From DHVE2 group archaeon (GTDB lineage Archaea > Thermoplasmatota > Thermoplasmata > Thermoplasmatales > Aciduliprofundaceae), in assembly GCA_015523125.1 (NCBI GenBank), contig WAKX01000032.1, forward strand, positions 1 to 64,000: 64,000 nucleotides of DNA, written 5' to 3'. Below the pieces are notes generated by a model, which had not been told where the DNA came from, searched no databases, and saw only the letters and a list, made by a program, of their open reading frames with translations. Positions within the stretch are counted from its first letter, which is position 1; each line of letters begins with the position of its first letter. The position numbers and the translations under genes were made by a program. Positions 45,866 through 55,402 of the stretch are shown here, piece after piece.

Positions 45866-45961
45866 GGTGAAACAATGTTTTCCTTCTATTTATAATTAAC
45901 TCGCACATGTTCAAAAACTTTAAAATAAGAGTTGGTATTATGCACGAGAAGGTGATGCCAA

Positions 45962-46351
45962 ATGGCAGAATTCAAGGTAGTGGTTAATGATCCAAAGACG
46001 GGAAAATCGTATCAGAAGGGGATTTCCGGCACAAAGGCAAATTCCCTAATCGGAAAGAAGATTGGTCAGGAGATAGATGGAGTGTTCGTGGACCTTCCGG
46101 GTTACAAGCTTACAATCACGGGAGGAACAGACAAAGACGGATTTCCCATGAGGCCTAATCTGCAGGGTCCCGGGAGAAAGAAGCTCCTGCTCAAAGGTGG
46201 CATAGGATTCCACCCCAAGAGAGGGGGGATGAGGAAGAGAAAGATGATTCGTGGAAACACCATTTCCGCGGATATCGTTCAAATCAACATGAAGATAACT
46301 CAATATGGACCGAAGCCCATAGAAGAGGCAATAAAGGAAGGTGAAGCATGA
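45962..46351 (+). CDS. rps6e: Ribosomal protein S6e
   Basis: A 129-residue small-subunit protein: [20 protein letters not shown] at the N-terminus, [36 protein letters not shown] and [24 protein letters not shown]. Normal archaeal length, lacking the phosphorylated eukaryotic tail. AAGGTGATG precedes the ATG. Its stop overlaps the aIF2-gamma start (ATGA), a widespread archaeal pairing. Confidence 0.96.
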   Translation: MAEFKVVVNDPKTGKSYQKGISGTKANSLIGKKIGQEIDGVFVDLPGYKLTITGGTDKDGFPMRPNLQGPGRKKLLLKGGIGFHPKRGGMRKRKMIRGNTISADIVQINMKITQYGPKPIEEAIKEGEA

Positions 46352-47577
46352 GCGCTATGCCGAAGCAACCTGAGGTTAACATCGGCATGGTGGGACATGT
46401 TGATCATGGAAAAACCACATTAACCAAGGCCATCACAGGAAAGTGGACAGATACGCACAGCGAGGAGATGCGCAGGGGCATTACGATAAAATTGGGATAC
46501 GCAGATGCCGCATTCTACCGATGTAAAGACATGGAAGAGCCAGACTGCTATGTGTCAAACAAGAAAAAATGCCCTGACGGAAGCGAACTTCTTCGAGTTG
46601 TTTCCTTCGTGGATGCTCCCGGGCACGAGGCTCTGATGGCCACCATGCTCAGCGGCGCGGCCATAATGAACGGAGCTCTTTTAGTTATCGCGGCAAATCA
46701 AAAATGCCCGCAACCGCAGACGGTGGAGCATCTGATGGCTTTGGATATAATAGGTGTGAAAAATATCGTTATAGTGCAGAATAAAGTGGATATAGTGAGC
46801 GATGAAAGGGCGAAAGAGAATTATAGAGAAATAAAAGAATTCGTGAAGGGCACGTGTGCCGAAGACGCGCCTATAATCCCGGTGAGCGCTCATCACGACG
46901 CGAATATCGATGTTCTAATAGAGGCAATAGAGAAAATCATACCTACCCCAAAAGCGGATATTTCTAAACCCCCGAGGATGTATATCGCAAGGAGCTTCGA
47001 CGTGAACAAGCCCGGAACGAAGCCTGAAGACCTCGTGGGTGGGGTAATCGGTGGCTCCTTAATTCAGGGAGAGATAAAAATAGGGGACGAAATCGAAATA
47101 CTTCCCGGATTCTACATACCTGAAGGAAATAAGGTAAATTACGAGCCCATATACACCGAAGTCGTATCACTAGTTGCAGGGGGCCGGCAGTGGAAGAAAA
47201 TAAAGCCCGGCGGCCTCGTGGGAATAGGCACAAAATTGGATCCCGCGATCACAAAAAACGATGGTCTCTTAGGAAGAATGGCCGGCAAGCCGGGAACTCT
47301 ACCGGATGTTGTTTACGATTTAACCTTAGACGTTCATCTTCTTGAGAGAGTAATAGGCTCCAGAGAAGAGAGGAAAGTGGAAAAAATAAAGACGAAAGAG
47401 GTGCTTATGCTCAATATAGGAACTCAAGCCACTGTGGGCATAGTGAAAAGCGCAAGGGGAGACATAGCGGATGTGTTTTTGAAATATCCGGCGGTTGTGG
47501 AGAAGGGACAGAGGGTGGCCATAAACAGAAGAATAATGAACAAATGGCGCCTGATAGGGTATGGAATAATTCAGTGA
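46348..47577 (+). CDS. eif2g: Translation initiation factor aIF2 subunit gamma
   Basis: A 409-residue GTPase that delivers Met-tRNAi to the small subunit. [16 protein letters not shown] (P-loop), the switch [34 protein letters not shown] and the zinc-knuckle-like insert [11 protein letters not shown] ... KKKCPDGS. Domains II and III follow ([22 protein letters not shown]). Full length, translationally coupled to S6e. Confidence 0.97.
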   Translation: MSAMPKQPEVNIGMVGHVDHGKTTLTKAITGKWTDTHSEEMRRGITIKLGYADAAFYRCKDMEEPDCYVSNKKKCPDGSELLRVVSFVDAPGHEALMATMLSGAAIMNGALLVIAANQKCPQPQTVEHLMALDIIGVKNIVIVQNKVDIVSDERAKENYREIKEFVKGTCAEDAPIIPVSAHHDANIDVLIEAIEKIIPTPKADISKPPRMYIARSFDVNKPGTKPEDLVGGVIGGSLIQGEIKIGDEIEILPGFYIPEGNKVNYEPIYTEVVSLVAGGRQWKKIKPGGLVGIGTKLDPAITKNDGLLGRMAGKPGTLPDVVYDLTLDVHLLERVIGSREERKVEKIKTKEVLMLNIGTQATVGIVKSARGDIADVFLKYPAVVEKGQRVAINRRIMNKWRLIGYGIIQ

Positions 47578-47578
47578 T

Positions 47579-48166
47579 TCATTCCTCGTCAATTCTTTTT
47601 TGCTGCACGCTTTTGCTCACAAGGTTCTTTATGCTGTAGTCCTCTATTAAAAGCTCGATTATGATTTGATTAAACGCCTCCTCATAATCCTTGGACGGGA
47701 TATAAGCGGAGTTGTTCCTTGGCACCGTTATACCTGCATTAGCTAAAAGTTCGAGAGCTTTCTTCCTCTCTTCGCCCACGATTTTCTTCCCGTAGCGGGG
47801 CGAGCCCACGCCAGCGCGGTTCAATTCCCGCAAAAATATTGGTCGATTGAACATTCTATAGAGAGAATAGAGACAGATATCCGAGGCCTCATCTTCGTCT
47901 ATTCTCCTCGATTTTTCCCCAATTATCTGATATATATCTTTCTTGGTGACCGGCTGAACGCTGAACACCTTTGCTGGCTTTATTTCCCTCTCCTTCAATA
48001 TTCCAAAATCCTTCATTGCTACGAGATAGCCCGTGAGGAATAACCTGTGAACCTTAATTCCTTTCCCCTCTAAAACTTTGGAAAGCCCGTTTATGGACAT
48101 TCCCTCCTTACCCAGCAGTTCGATTATTACATCTTTTAGAGGCACATCAACAATACTCTTCTTCAT
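47579..48166 (-). CDS. Winged-helix-like protein of unknown function
   Basis: About 195 residues. The N-terminal ~90 look like a winged helix (DVIIELLGKEGMSINGLSKVLEGKGIKVHRLFLTGYLVAMKDFGILKER), with a second possible HTH around 95-160 (FLRELNRAGVGSPRYGKKIVG). I do not know the family. The frame is open to 48244; the ATG at 48166 is about 32 nt after an ATATTTATACC box. It converges with aIF2-gamma and is divergent from the FHA operon, so it could regulate that operon. Confidence 0.6.
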   Translation of the reverse strand: MKKSIVDVPLKDVIIELLGKEGMSINGLSKVLEGKGIKVHRLFLTGYLVAMKDFGILKEREIKPAKVFSVQPVTKKDIYQIIGEKSRRIDEDEASDICLYSLYRMFNRPIFLRELNRAGVGSPRYGKKIVGEERKKALELLANAGITVPRNNSAYIPSKDYEEAFNQIIIELLIEDYSIKNLVSKSVQQKRIDEE

Positions 48167-48301
48167 AACTCCCAAAGTGTAATCGCTATAACGGTATAAA
48201 TATGTTTTTGTTATGCCTAAAATCCTTATTTTCCGCATATCCAATGAAACGCAATTTTTTTATAGATTTTTCTCAATCCCCCTCACCAAGAGGTGTATCA
48301 C

Positions 48302-49951
48302 ATGGGGGATATCGAAACTGTGGTAAAAAAATATCTTGGCGACGAAGAGATAATTTTCGATGGCAATGTGGATGTTAGCGGCATAAAGGTTGCAAAGGGA
48401 AAGGCCAATGCGGCTCTTTTCGTTAACGAATTCGACGAGATGAAGTTAGGGCTACTGGATGAAGGTGGGAAGGTCATAATAGTGGTGCCAAACCGAGACT
48501 GGTATATCATGCATCCATCCGGCAAGGACTGGGAGCAAAAGGATAAGAAGTACGTGCTCAAAGAATGGCATTTCGATGCAGAAAATGGGAAGGTTATCGA
48601 AAAAATAATAATCCCAGGAATATCGGAGAAGGAAGAGACCCTCAAGGCTTATTCTCCGGAGGAGATAAAAACAAAGCTTCAAAAGCTAAATTTCAATGTT
48701 CTCGCACTCTTCTCAGATGTTAAATCTGAAAAATACACTCCCGATTTCCCTGTAATATACGTTTACGCTCAGAAACTCGCCGAGGAAGTTGAGGAGATAC
48801 CTCAGGAGGAAGTGGTTCTCGAAGACATAACCCCCGAGGGAATCTCAGAGGAGGAGATTGAAGAAGAACCAGAACCGGTAAAAGAGAGAGAAATTCCCAA
48901 AAAAGCAGCAATAGCCACCGGAGCCGCGGCAGCGGTGGGTGCAAGCGAGGCGGTAAGCAAATCCACGAAGAAGAAAAGGATGAGGGAGGAAGACGAAGAG
49001 ATTATGATTCCTAAGGGAAGGGCAAGGATATCAGCCCGCGGCGAAGTGCCTGGAATATATGGACTTCGATTGAGGTGGATTGATAGCAACAAGAAGGAGC
49101 ACGAAATAGAGGTGGATAAGGATATCATAATCGGAAGGGGGCGCGGTGATGTAATCACCATGTTCAACAAGATGGGAAAGAAAAAGTACAATCCCATGAT
49201 GGTTTTCGACTACGACAAAAAGATATCAAGAAAGCATATTTCCATATACACCAAGGACGGAAAATGGTACATAATGGACCTGGGAAGCACAAATGGCACT
49301 GCTCTGAACGGCAACATGCTCCCAGGCTGGAAGAAGCCTTCAGGAGGGAATAGGTATCCGAGCGAGGAAGTTCAGTTGAGGGACGGAGATATAATCACCC
49401 TCGCGAATACGATAACCATCACGGCAAACGTTTACCTCAAGCAGAAGTTTGAAACTGCCGAAACCGAAGAAGTGTTTGGCGAGATGGGAGAAGATGAATA
49501 TCAACCAGAGGTTGAAGAAGAGGAGTACGAGGAAGAAGAGCCAAAGGAAGAGGTGGTGGAAGAGCCTCCCGCACCGGAAATACCTGCGAAAACCTGCATG
49601 CTGAAGTGGGTAGACGGAAATCTCAGACCTCATGAAGTGGAAATCAGCGACGATGTGTACATAGGAAAGAGAAAGGACAACAACGTGGTGTTCCTGAAGA
49701 CCTTGGACGGAAAGGTAACAATACCTCTGGGAATAATCGACTTAGAAGATGAGATCTCGGAGAAGCATGTGGAGATTCACCGCGAAGGAGATAGATGGTT
49801 CATAAAAGATTTGGGGAGCGAGAAAGGCACAATTGTGCGCGGCGATTACCTGCCTGGGTGGAAGAGAGGAAAAGAGAGCGAATATATGGAACTCCATGAC
49901 GATGATGAGATATTAATTGGGAAATATTTGATCACCGTCAGAATTCAGTGA
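48302..49951 (+). CDS. Protein with two FHA domains
   Basis: 549 residues. An N-terminal domain of ~160 residues (MGDIETVVKKYLGDEEIIFDGN) is of unknown type. An acidic linker and an Ala-rich patch follow, then FHA domain 1 (~255-370: IIIGRGRG, ISRKHISIYTK, IMDLGSTNGTALNG) and, after another very acidic linker, FHA domain 2 (~450-545: VYIGKRKDNN, ISEKHVEIHRE, IKDLGSEKGTIVRG). FHA domains bind phosphothreonine peptides. First gene of the FHA-kinase-phosphatase operon. GAGGTG is 6 nt before the ATG at 48302, so that start is used rather than 48293. Confidence 0.9.
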   Translation: MGDIETVVKKYLGDEEIIFDGNVDVSGIKVAKGKANAALFVNEFDEMKLGLLDEGGKVIIVVPNRDWYIMHPSGKDWEQKDKKYVLKEWHFDAENGKVIEKIIIPGISEKEETLKAYSPEEIKTKLQKLNFNVLALFSDVKSEKYTPDFPVIYVYAQKLAEEVEEIPQEEVVLEDITPEGISEEEIEEEPEPVKEREIPKKAAIATGAAAAVGASEAVSKSTKKKRMREEDEEIMIPKGRARISARGEVPGIYGLRLRWIDSNKKEHEIEVDKDIIIGRGRGDVITMFNKMGKKKYNPMMVFDYDKKISRKHISIYTKDGKWYIMDLGSTNGTALNGNMLPGWKKPSGGNRYPSEEVQLRDGDIITLANTITITANVYLKQKFETAETEEVFGEMGEDEYQPEVEEEEYEEEEPKEEVVEEPPAPEIPAKTCMLKWVDGNLRPHEVEISDDVYIGKRKDNNVVFLKTLDGKVTIPLGIIDLEDEISEKHVEIHREGDRWFIKDLGSEKGTIVRGDYLPGWKRGKESEYMELHDDDEILIGKYLITVRIQ

Positions 49952-49956
49952 TCTGC

Positions 49957-51360
49957 ATGTTGGAACTGAGAAGGAAGATAGCCACAACCAAGATGAGTGA
50001 GGTTTGGGAAGGATACTACAGAGGGAAGAGAGTAGCGGTGAAAAAACCAGTTACCGAGGAGATGCTCAAGCTCATCCGTTTTGTAAAGGAGGCAAAGTAC
50101 TGGAAGGAGATAAGCGATCTGAACATCGACGGAGTACCGGAAGTTGTGGCAATCGACGAAAACGAGCCATGGTTCGCAGTGGAATACATAGAGGGGGAAA
50201 CACTGGACAAAAACCTCAAAAACGCGGACATACGGGAGATCATGCACAGAATGCTGGAAGTGCTCAGAATACTGGGAATTGTGCATCAGAAAGGCTATCT
50301 CCATCTTGATCTTAAGCCAAGCAATATTTTAGTTGATAAATACGGAGACATCGCATTTTTGGACTGGGGTCTGCCTGTGAGAATATTCAGAAAATTAAAG
50401 GATGAAAAATACACGTTCATTGGTACTCCTTCATACGCACCCCCTGAATTATGGGATCCGGACAAATATGGAATACCAGATGAGAGAAGTGATGTTTACG
50501 AAGTGGGTACAACTTTTTACAGGGTAATAGCAAAGCAGGTACCATTCCACAGGAAAAGCGAGGTGCTGAATGGAGACATAAATCCATTTCCAAAAAACGT
50601 GCCGGAATATGTCAGAAAAATAATATTGAAGGCAATCAATCCCAAAAAGGAGCTGAGATACCAGAGCACCGAGGAGATGTACAAAGATGTGCAGTACTGG
50701 CTCCAGAGGAATAACGTGCTATGGAGGGGAATGTACAAGATAAAATTCAAGAAGGTTCTCCAAGTAAATTCATCTCATGGCATAAATTTTATAGCTGACC
50801 CACCCGATATGAGAAAAAGCAAGATAAACCGCGTTCCATTTGGATTTATAACGGAGGCCGGGAAGGAGAAGAACATGGTCCTAAGAATCGAGGGGAAAAA
50901 AATAAAGGCGTACAAGGATGGTGTTTTTATAAAACACGGGATAAAGAAGAAAGTGCACATAAACACCACGGCCACCGTTTATCAGGGAACTACCATCTTC
51001 TACAAGAAGGAAGAAATTGGGAGGCTGGATTTTGGATACAGAAACGTTGTGTATATTGATTTCATATCGCTGAGCGAGGAGGTCGGCAGAAAATACTTCG
51101 AGTTCCTTAACTTTTTAAAAGAGAAAAACATAAAATTCAAAATGAAGAGAGGAAAGGATAAGTTGAATCTCATAGCCCATAAAGTGCTGATAAAGGGGGA
51201 AGTGCCGGATGACATGCTGGACGCCGTGGTGAAAATAGACAGCAGAAGGCTCCATTTCCGGCTCGTGAAGGAAGCTCCCTTGGATTCGGATATTCAAATT
51301 TACGATGCGTCCGGAACTAGTATGAGTATATTAAAAGACGCTTTGAGGTGTGAAATATGA
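49957..51360 (+). CDS. Eukaryotic-like Ser/Thr protein kinase
   Basis: 467 residues. The kinase domain (1-~255) has VAVKK with the ATP-binding lysine, FAVEYIEGETL at the hinge, the catalytic loop HLDLKPSNIL, FLDWG for DFG, and the activation segment GTPSYAPPELWDP. The glycine-rich loop is degenerate (KIATTKMSEVWEG). A ~210-residue C-terminal region of beta-rich character is not recognised. The ATG at 49957 has GTGATC 4 nt upstream; a GTG at 49948 overlapping the FHA stop is the alternative. Expected to phosphorylate partners that the FHA protein reads and the PP2C reverses. Confidence 0.88.
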   Translation: MLELRRKIATTKMSEVWEGYYRGKRVAVKKPVTEEMLKLIRFVKEAKYWKEISDLNIDGVPEVVAIDENEPWFAVEYIEGETLDKNLKNADIREIMHRMLEVLRILGIVHQKGYLHLDLKPSNILVDKYGDIAFLDWGLPVRIFRKLKDEKYTFIGTPSYAPPELWDPDKYGIPDERSDVYEVGTTFYRVIAKQVPFHRKSEVLNGDINPFPKNVPEYVRKIILKAINPKKELRYQSTEEMYKDVQYWLQRNNVLWRGMYKIKFKKVLQVNSSHGINFIADPPDMRKSKINRVPFGFITEAGKEKNMVLRIEGKKIKAYKDGVFIKHGIKKKVHINTTATVYQGTTIFYKKEEIGRLDFGYRNVVYIDFISLSEEVGRKYFEFLNFLKEKNIKFKMKRGKDKLNLIAHKVLIKGEVPDDMLDAVVKIDSRRLHFRLVKEAPLDSDIQIYDASGTSMSILKDALRCEI

Positions 51361-52091
51361 GAATAAGAACGTACGGCATTAGTGATGTTGGCCAGAGAAG
51401 GAGAAACAACGAAGACGCCTACCTCATAAACCGCATAGAAGTATTCAAAGACGGAGAAAAGAGGGTATTTTACGTTTTAGCCGTGGCCGACGGCATGGGT
51501 GGGCATGAGGCAGGGGAGGTCGCAAGCGGCATGGCGGTTGATAGATTGACAGCAGCCCCGCTTACCTATTTGGCGGGGGACGTGGAAGGAATAAGAAAAA
51601 TAATCGAGTTCGTGAACAAGAAAGTACACGAGAGGTCTCAAAAGATGGGTAAAAAGATGGGAACCACTCTGGTGGCAGCTCTGATAGAGGATAACAAAGG
51701 CTACATATTCAATGTTGGAGATAGCCGCGCTTATCTGTTTCGCAATGGGAAATTGAGGCAACTCACAAAGGACCATTCCGTTGTTCAAGAACTTTTAGAT
51801 AAGGGACTCATAACCAAGGAAGAGGCTAAAACCCATCCAGATAGGCACGTGATAACCATGGCAATCGGTACCAAAGATCAGGTTCACCCCGATACTTACT
51901 CCATTTACTTTGACAAGGGCGACATTCTTTTGCTTTGTTCCGACGGTGTCACGGACATGGTGAGCGACGAAGAGTTAGAAGAGATACTGACAAATAACAC
52001 TAGGCTGAGTACAATAGGTGGGGAAATAGTAAAAAGAGCAAATGCCAACGGAGGAAAGGATAACATAACCGTAGTGCTAGCAGCATTCTAA
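51357..52091 (+). CDS. PP2C-family Ser/Thr protein phosphatase
   Basis: A 244-residue metal-dependent phosphatase: QRRRNNEDAYL at the N-terminus, metal-binding VADGMGGHEAGEVASG, MGTTLVAALIED, FNVGDSRAYLFRNGKLRQLTKDHS, LLLCSDGVTDMVSDEEL and the final GGKDNITVVLAA with the second metal aspartate. All acidic metal ligands are present. The ATG overlaps the kinase stop (ATGA). Soluble, single domain; the third gene of the operon. Confidence 0.95.
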   Translation: MRIRTYGISDVGQRRRNNEDAYLINRIEVFKDGEKRVFYVLAVADGMGGHEAGEVASGMAVDRLTAAPLTYLAGDVEGIRKIIEFVNKKVHERSQKMGKKMGTTLVAALIEDNKGYIFNVGDSRAYLFRNGKLRQLTKDHSVVQELLDKGLITKEEAKTHPDRHVITMAIGTKDQVHPDTYSIYFDKGDILLLCSDGVTDMVSDEELEEILTNNTRLSTIGGEIVKRANANGGKDNITVVLAAF

Positions 52092-52124
52092 AAAAATTTT
52101 TATCCCTGTTTTCATTGTATAGGT

Positions 52125-52694
52125 GTGATACTCCCCTGCAATAAAAGCTCGGTGGAAATAGTGGAAGAATACGCAAAAGAGGAGCCTGTGGTTATCCCCA
52201 CGGACACGCTTTACGGATTGGCAATGAGCCTATACGGAAACATCGAAAAAATTTACACCCTGAAAAAAAGAAATCTGGAAAAAAAGATCCCCATCGGAGT
52301 GCATGATGGGGATATGATTGAAAAAATCGCCGTGGTGGATGATATTGCCCGGAACCTGATTGAAGAGTTCATGCCCGGGGCATTGACCATAATTCTCAAA
52401 AGCAAGATTCCGGAAATAACAGGGCCAACGGTGGGCGTTAGAATTCCCAATCATGAAATCCCAAGGGAACTCGCGAGGAGGATTGGCCCAATCACCCTAA
52501 CCAGCGCCAACATATCGGGGGAAAAAAATCCGCGAAGAATAGAGGACACAATGAAATTGGACGTGAAATACAGAATCGATTGCGACGAGCTCTCCGGGGG
52601 GCCGTCCACGGTAATAAGCTTGGTAGGGAGAATTAAGTTAATAAGAGAGGGTGCCATACCCTTTTCGGCAATCCTAAAAATTGCGAGGCGATGA
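52125..52694 (+). CDS. sua5: Threonylcarbamoyl-AMP synthase (Sua5/YrdC)
   Basis: Makes threonylcarbamoyl-AMP, the donor used by KEOPS for t6A37 in tRNAs. A 189-residue YrdC domain: VVIPTDTLYGLAMSLYGN, the KKRNLEKKIPIGVHDG ATP/Thr region, FMPGALTIIL, VGVRIPNHEIPREL and LTSANISG with GGPSTVISL. The Sua5 C-terminal domain is missing, as in YrdC. GTG start about 24 nt after a TTTTTATCC box, so probably leaderless. Overlaps map by 4 nt. Confidence 0.93.
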   Translation: MILPCNKSSVEIVEEYAKEEPVVIPTDTLYGLAMSLYGNIEKIYTLKKRNLEKKIPIGVHDGDMIEKIAVVDDIARNLIEEFMPGALTIILKSKIPEITGPTVGVRIPNHEIPRELARRIGPITLTSANISGEKNPRRIEDTMKLDVKYRIDCDELSGGPSTVISLVGRIKLIREGAIPFSAILKIARR

Positions 52695-53560
52695 TGATGG
52701 ATCTTAAAAAGTATATTGAAGCTGGAAAAATAGGCAAAGAAGCGCGGGAGCTGGGCGCGGAGCTCATAAAAGAGGGTGTCAGTTATTACGAAGTTGCACA
52801 AAAAATCGAGAAATACATAATGGACTCGGGAGCTTTTCCAGCATTTCCCGTTAATCTCTCGCCGAATCACATAGCGGCACATTACTCCCCCATTAAAAAC
52901 GACGGGATGGTTTTCAAAAGGGGAGACCTGATTAAATTGGATTTGGGCGCTCATATTGATGGCTACATATCTGACACCGCGGTTACAGTTGAGGTGGGCA
53001 CTAATAAGTGGGAAGAGCTGATAGAAGCTTCGAGGATGGCTTTGAAAAGAGCAATAAAGACCCTCCGTCCGGGCATAGAAGTGTGGGAAATAGGAATGGC
53101 CATCGAGGAAGAAATAAAGATGCGTGGATTCACTCCCATTTACAACCTCACGGGCCATGGATTGGCAAGGTACGATTTGCACCATGCCATAAGTATTCCC
53201 AACTACAACGATGGTTCTAAAATCGTTCTCAAGCCGGATATGGCCTTCGCAATAGAGCCCTTCGCCACCAACGGAAGGGGATATGTGAAGAACGGAAAGG
53301 GGGGCAATATTTACATGTTCATTGACACGAGAAAAATTGATGGTATTTACAAAGATATGTTCAATGAATTCAAAACTCTACCATTTGCGGCCAGATGGTG
53401 CGAAAAGTATCCAGATTACGAGGAAACCCTGAGAATTGGCGTGAAAAAAGGCATACTGCATCACTTCGCCGTGCTGCACGAGAAGAAAAAGTACATGGTG
53501 GCACAGACCGAGCACACGATAGTTATGGCAGGTGACGATATAATTGTGACCACAGAATAG
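52691..53560 (+). CDS. map: Methionine aminopeptidase, type II
   Basis: Removes the initiator methionine from nascent proteins. 289 residues with the type II insertion between ligands. Metal ligands are visible: Asp in LDLGAHIDGYISDTA, His in NLTGHGLARYDLHH, Glu in FAIEPFATNG and the final Glu in AQTEHTIVM; the substrate histidine is in NLSPNHIAAH. Translation is coupled to sua5 by an overlap. Confidence 0.95.
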   Translation: MMMDLKKYIEAGKIGKEARELGAELIKEGVSYYEVAQKIEKYIMDSGAFPAFPVNLSPNHIAAHYSPIKNDGMVFKRGDLIKLDLGAHIDGYISDTAVTVEVGTNKWEELIEASRMALKRAIKTLRPGIEVWEIGMAIEEEIKMRGFTPIYNLTGHGLARYDLHHAISIPNYNDGSKIVLKPDMAFAIEPFATNGRGYVKNGKGGNIYMFIDTRKIDGIYKDMFNEFKTLPFAARWCEKYPDYEETLRIGVKKGILHHFAVLHEKKKYMVAQTEHTIVMAGDDIIVTTE

Positions 53561-53605
53561 GCATTTTTGCGATATGGTTAAATAGTGCCTCGCTGATTCA
53601 TTTCT

Positions 53606-54037
53606 ATGAACAAAATCATTGTGATAGTTGGCATAGTTGTTATTGTTATCGGCGTAATTTTGTTGGGAACCTTTCCAGCTGCATTTTACAAATCTGCAAG
53701 GAACCTGAACAGCGATGATTACCAAGACGGAGAGAAGGTAACGGTTTACGGGACAATAACGAAGATAGAGTACAGCAGCCTGATAAACAAAACCGCCGTT
53801 GAATTGGATGGAAATTTAACCGTGTTCTTCGACGGGCATCTCACTGGATACCATGAGGGTGATTACGTATTCGTAACCATTGAGAAGACGAACATAATCC
53901 AATTCGGAAACTGGAAAGTGAGTGCGTGGCAGAGCACCGCGAAGGATATTCACTACGTGAGCAGCATGCAGCTTTACTTTTACATCCTGATACTGATTGG
54001 CATCGTCCTAGCGGTTATAGGTGTGCTGCTCCGATAA
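53606..54037 (+). CDS. Two-helix membrane protein with small extracytoplasmic beta domain
   Basis: A 143-residue protein. An N-terminal helix (IIVIVGIVVIVIGVILLGTF) and a C-terminal helix (FYILILIGIVLAVIGVLL) flank a ~75-residue domain with an OB-like pattern (GEKVTVYGTITKIEYSSLINKTAVEL ... EGDYVFVTIEK). Similar in plan to the OB-fold membrane protein at 24540. No family recognised; its 3' end overlaps the region upstream of tiaS. Confidence 0.6.
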   Translation: MNKIIVIVGIVVIVIGVILLGTFPAAFYKSARNLNSDDYQDGEKVTVYGTITKIEYSSLINKTAVELDGNLTVFFDGHLTGYHEGDYVFVTIEKTNIIQFGNWKVSAWQSTAKDIHYVSSMQLYFYILILIGIVLAVIGVLLR

Positions 54038-54068
54038 CTCAATATACCTCCATTATTTTCTTTGCGTC

Positions 54069-55382
54069 GTGTATTTAGGAATCGACGACACGGATTCCCG
54101 TGAGGGAATGTGCACAACCTTCGTAGGTTTAAAGGCGATTATGAGGATAATTGAGCTGGGATACGACATAATCGGTTATCCTCGGTTAGTGCGCCTAAAT
54201 CCCAACATCCCGTGGAAAACTCGTGGAAACGGGAGCGTGGTAATTCGATTCGGATACGGTTCTGGAGAGAGAATAAAAATCGGAGAAATGGAAGGAGAGG
54301 AGATATACGGGTACGCAAGAGAAAAAAAGGGAAAAATTCATCTGAGCCTCGATGCTCTCATCGATATTTTGGAAAAATACTTCGTCATCGCAGATGAGAA
54401 CACGAACCCCGGAATAGTGCTCACCGAGCGAAAATTTCCAGAGAGTTTGTACTGGCGAGCGGTCAGAGGACTAATTGAAATCGAGGAAATTGAGGAATTA
54501 TTAAGAAATGAAGGGGCGGAGTATAGAAAATACAAGCTGGGGCGAGGTATAATCGGAGCAACGGCGGGAATCGCATGGCGCGCGAAAAAGAAAACTTATG
54601 AACTCCTAACCTATGTCCCCGAGGAAAAATTCAACTCGGAGAGATTTGTGGATGAGAGAAGCGTCATTGAAATGGACAGGGCGATTAAGAGCACATTCGA
54701 CAACTACGACTACGAAAACAGGTATATAGCGATAATGCCCAACTCCAAAACTCCAGTCCTTTACGGAATCCGAGGCTCAGATCCAAGGGATTTGATTAAG
54801 GCCAAGAGCATGGTGAAAGGCTCAGAGTTCAACGCTTTTTTGATTTACGAGACGAATCAGGGAACGGACGATCATCTGCAGAGGAAGAAAATAAAGGATA
54901 TCCATTCGTATGAAAGCGTTATTCTCAGGGGAAAAGTTATAGAAAGGCCAATAAGAATCGAAGGGGGCCACGTGATATTTAAGATATCGGATGGCACAGG
55001 GAGCGTGGAGTGTGCGGCCTACGAGCCCACCAAGGGATTTCGAGATGTGGTAATGGCTCTGTACCCGGGAGACGAGATAGAAGTTTACGGAGGGATAAGG
55101 AAAGACAGGTTCACCGTGAACATAGAGAAAATAAGAGTAATTAAGACGGAGGAGATAATGGTGAAGGTTGAAAACCCCACATGCCCGAAATGCGGCAGAA
55201 AGATGGAGAGCATCGGAAAGGGAAAAGGGTATAGATGTAGAAAATGCGGGATTAAGGTGGGGGAAGAGGCAGCCAAGTACGAGGAACTGAAAAGAATAAA
55301 ACCGGGGTATTACGAGGTGCCTGTTATTGCAAGGCGCCATCTGGCAAAGCCCGTGAAGTTAATTATGGAAAATGTTTTTTAG
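54069..55382 (+). CDS. tiaS: tRNA(Ile2) 2-agmatinylcytidine synthetase
   Basis: Attaches agmatine to C34 of tRNA-Ile2 (CAU) so that it reads AUA. About 437 residues: YLGIDDTDSREGMCTTFVG and RLVRLNPNIPWKTRGNG at the start, the KYKLGRGIIGATAGIAWRA core, an OB domain (ESVILRGKVIERPIRIEGGHVIF) and a C-terminal zinc ribbon CPKCGRK ... CRKCGIK. The GTG at 54069 begins right at the family start and lies behind a TATA-like AATATACC box; a longer frame to 54021 is less likely. Confidence 0.93.
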   Translation: MYLGIDDTDSREGMCTTFVGLKAIMRIIELGYDIIGYPRLVRLNPNIPWKTRGNGSVVIRFGYGSGERIKIGEMEGEEIYGYAREKKGKIHLSLDALIDILEKYFVIADENTNPGIVLTERKFPESLYWRAVRGLIEIEEIEELLRNEGAEYRKYKLGRGIIGATAGIAWRAKKKTYELLTYVPEEKFNSERFVDERSVIEMDRAIKSTFDNYDYENRYIAIMPNSKTPVLYGIRGSDPRDLIKAKSMVKGSEFNAFLIYETNQGTDDHLQRKKIKDIHSYESVILRGKVIERPIRIEGGHVIFKISDGTGSVECAAYEPTKGFRDVVMALYPGDEIEVYGGIRKDRFTVNIEKIRVIKTEEIMVKVENPTCPKCGRKMESIGKGKGYRCRKCGIKVGEEAAKYEELKRIKPGYYEVPVIARRHLAKPVKLIMENVF

Positions 55383-55402
55383 TGGAAAAACTATGATGTT
55401 GT

